NCBI GenBank assembly: GCA_009779455.1 | Contig: WREG01000118.1 | Location: 1 to 6,426, forward strand | DNA from: Oscillospiraceae bacterium | GTDB lineage: Bacteria; Bacillota; Clostridia; Oscillospirales; Acutalibacteraceae | Direction of reading: 5' to 3' | DNA: 6,426 bases | Part shown: one piece after another, positions 5,330 through 6,426 of the stretch | Position numbering within the stretch: position 1 is the stretch's first letter | How the letters are laid out: the number at the start of each line of letters is the position of its first letter | The notes under the pieces: model-generated | What the model saw: the letters and a program-made list of their open reading frames with translations, nothing else | Database searches by the model: none | Told to the model about the DNA's origin: nothing | Translations under genes and position numbers: made by a program

Positions 5330-6148
5330 ATGACTTTGGGCTTTATCGGCTGCGGGAATATGGCGAAGGCTATAATAACGCAAATCATCAAAACAGGGTA
5401 TATACGCTCCGGGGATGTATCGGCGCATGACATTGATATTGACGCTTTAAATGAATTTTGCAGATTGAGCGGCATAAACAAAAAAGATTCCGCGCAGGAT
5501 ATAATAGAAGCGTCCGACGCGGTAATTCTTGCGGTAAAGCCGCAGAATTTAAACGGTTTGCTGCCGGAAATTGCCCAAATCTGCAAAACCATTGCCAACG
5601 GCAATGGCAAAAAAAACCCGCTTGTCATATCAATAGCTGCGGGGAAAACATTAAAGTTTTATGAAGGGTTTTTCGGTTATCCCGCGAAAATAGTGCGGGT
5701 GTTCCCCAACATGAACGCGGGAGTCGGGGCGTCGGTGACGGCATATTGCCCCAACGGGAACGTAAACGCCGATGAAACGGCGGAAATACACAAGTTTTGC
5801 GAAAGCTTCGGCAGCGCATACCTTATAAGCGAGGACATTTTTCCCGCTTTCGGCGTTTTGACGGCCTGCGCCCCGGCCTACACTTTCATGTATATAGGCG
5901 CTCTGGCGGCGGCGGCGGCGGAAAACGGGGTCGGGCCGGAATTGGCGCTTAAAGCGGCGGCGGAAATGGCAAAAGGGAGCGCAATAACGCTCAGTTCCGC
6001 AAAAACACCGCCTTCGGAGCTTGTAAACAAAGTCTGCTCCAAGGGCGGGACGACAATTGAAGGGGTTGACCTGCTGAAAGCGGGCGGGTTTGAGGAAATC
6101 GTCAACAAGGCTTACCGGGCGTCGCTGGAGAAGGATAAAAAAATGTGA
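5330..6148 (+). CDS. proC: Pyrroline-5-carboxylate reductase
   Basis: ProC catalyses the last step of proline synthesis: NAD(P)H-dependent reduction of pyrroline-5-carboxylate, made from glutamate or from ornithine/arginine, in the cytoplasm. The 272 residues match the family length. Visible motifs are the dinucleotide-binding GFIGCGNMA (4-12), AVKPQ (68-72), RVFPNMNAGVG (123-133), LTACAPAY (177-184, where many homologues read LSGSGPAY) and the C-terminal signature SKGGTTIEGV (237-246). The Gly-to-Ala and Ser-to-Cys changes in the 177-184 loop resemble other clostridial versions and probably do not abolish activity. The ATG is supported by TGAGGA 9 nt upstream. It is transcribed divergently from prmA out of a shared 118-nt region. 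It seems to be a single-gene unit, with a possible weak terminator 52 nt downstream. Confidence 0.95.
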   Translation: MTLGFIGCGNMAKAIITQIIKTGYIRSGDVSAHDIDIDALNEFCRLSGINKKDSAQDIIEASDAVILAVKPQNLNGLLPEIAQICKTIANGNGKKNPLVISIAAGKTLKFYEGFFGYPAKIVRVFPNMNAGVGASVTAYCPNGNVNADETAEIHKFCESFGSAYLISEDIFPAFGVLTACAPAYTFMYIGALAAAAAENGVGPELALKAAAEMAKGSAITLSSAKTPPSELVNKVCSKGGTTIEGVDLLKAGGFEEIVNKAYRASLEKDKKM

Positions 6149-6199
6149 TCACGGTATTTTCTTAAGGCAACCTCTAATAACCTTGTGCGTTATCTTTCC

Positions 6200-6222
6200 G
6201 CTATGGCTGAGCAGTAGCTTTT
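6200..6222 (+). terminator. Possible weak intrinsic terminator after proC
   Basis: GCTATGGC and GCAGTAGC pair with one mismatch and one G-U pair around a TGA loop (6200-6218), followed by only four T (6219-6222) and then AAAA. Stem strength and T-run are below what is typical, so the call is tentative. It lies between proC and the next plus-strand gene, where a terminator would be expected. Confidence 0.35.
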
Positions 6223-6228
6223 AAAACG

Positions 6229-6257
6229 AACCCTCTCACCCGTTTCGGCATATTTTA
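6229..6257 (+). promoter_or_regulatory. Possible sporulation (sigma-E/K-like) promoter of the YtaF gene
   Basis: AACC (6229-6232), 16 nt, then CATATTTTA (6249-6257) fits the Bacillus sigma-K consensus mACm-N16-CATAnnnTA. The start would fall near 6264, right at the AAAGGGGG ribosome site (about 6263-6270). The consensus is short, so chance agreement is quite possible; the sporulation-linked family of the next gene is the main reason to list it. No good sigma-A promoter is seen in this spacer. Confidence 0.3.
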
Positions 6258-6280
6258 AAGAAAAAGGGGGTATCCCGTCT

Positions 6281-6426
6281 ATGTTGTTCAGTATCATCCT
6301 GCTCTCCGTCTCGCTCAGTCTGGACGCCTGCGGCATCGGCCTTTCTTATGGCGCCAGGGGGCTGAAAATTCCGCCGAGCGCCAAGCTCATCATCGCCCTC
6401 GTTTCCGCCGCCATTGCCTTCCTCGC
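6281..6426 (+). CDS. YtaF/MntP-family membrane protein, 5' part (cut by window end)
   Basis: Forty-eight codons are visible and the frame is open to the right edge. The start reads MLFSIILLSVSLSLDACG, then IGLSYGARGLKIPPSAKL and a second hydrophobic stretch, LIIALVSAAIAFL. This is the start of the MntP/YtaF superfamily of six-helix membrane proteins: the first helix carries the conserved SLD (residues 13-15), and GLSYGARGLKI resembles the YtaF branch (sporulation membrane protein) more than the manganese exporter MntP. The ATG at 6281 follows GGGGG by 10 nt. YtaF function is not well established; MntP exports Mn2+. The rest of the protein is needed to separate the two. Confidence 0.75.
   Translation, partial: MLFSIILLSVSLSLDACGIGLSYGARGLKIPPSAKLIIALVSAAIAFL

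Noticed and set aside
5239..5628. Minus-strand open frame of 129 codons across the proC 5' region
   Set aside because: It lies antisense to proC and covers both divergent promoters; it has no recognisable domain and its composition mirrors the proC codons.

Overview
The window looks like chromosomal DNA from a Gram-positive, probably spore-forming Clostridia-type bacterium. The evidence is a PstA/DarA-type cyclic-di-AMP receptor, a YtaF-like protein at the right edge, purine-rich Shine-Dalgarno sites (AAAGGA, AAGGAAGG, TGAGGA), canonical sigma-A promoters and a tRNA-Ala with an encoded CCA end. No species can be named from the sequence alone. There is no intact mobile element, CRISPR array or rRNA gene.

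Layout from left to right. At 7-82 (minus) there is an intact tRNA-Ala(GGC). Upstream of it in transcription order, at 109-183 and 210-284, lie two tRNA-like repeat units. They share the tRNA 5' end and D-arm but lack an anticodon arm, a normal T-arm and CCA. The three 5' ends (82, 183, 284) are exactly 101 nt apart, and a promoter (TTGATT-17-TATACT, 324-352) stands before all three. From 5249 leftwards to 371 runs a five-gene minus-strand cluster: prmA (ribosomal protein L11 methyltransferase), a 747-residue ABC exporter with an N-terminal PH-like domain and a zinc ribbon, a LOG-family phosphoribohydrolase, a DUF1854 protein, and a DarA/PstA c-di-AMP receptor. Gaps are 13, 14, 28 and 61 nt, with no terminator seen inside, so it is probably one operon. 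On the plus strand are proC (5330-6148) and, beyond a 132-nt spacer, the first 48 codons of a YtaF/MntP-family membrane protein (6281-6426).

prmA and proC diverge from a compact control region. The prmA promoter (TTGAAA-17-TATAAT) ends only 9 nt before the prmA ATG, so its mRNA should be leaderless or nearly so. Its -35 box and the proC -35 box (TTGACA) flank a perfect 16-bp palindrome.

How the genes may fit together: DUF1854 proteins are known as fixed partners of this ABC transporter type, and as I recall the pair has been linked to cyanophycin (Arg-Asp polymer) clusters in proteobacteria. Here a LOG enzyme sits between the two partners and a c-di-AMP receptor ends the operon, with a proline biosynthesis gene opposite. 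This suggests, without proving, a transport module under second-messenger control tied to arginine/proline or nucleotide metabolism. The least explained DNA is the 101-nt tRNA-like array.
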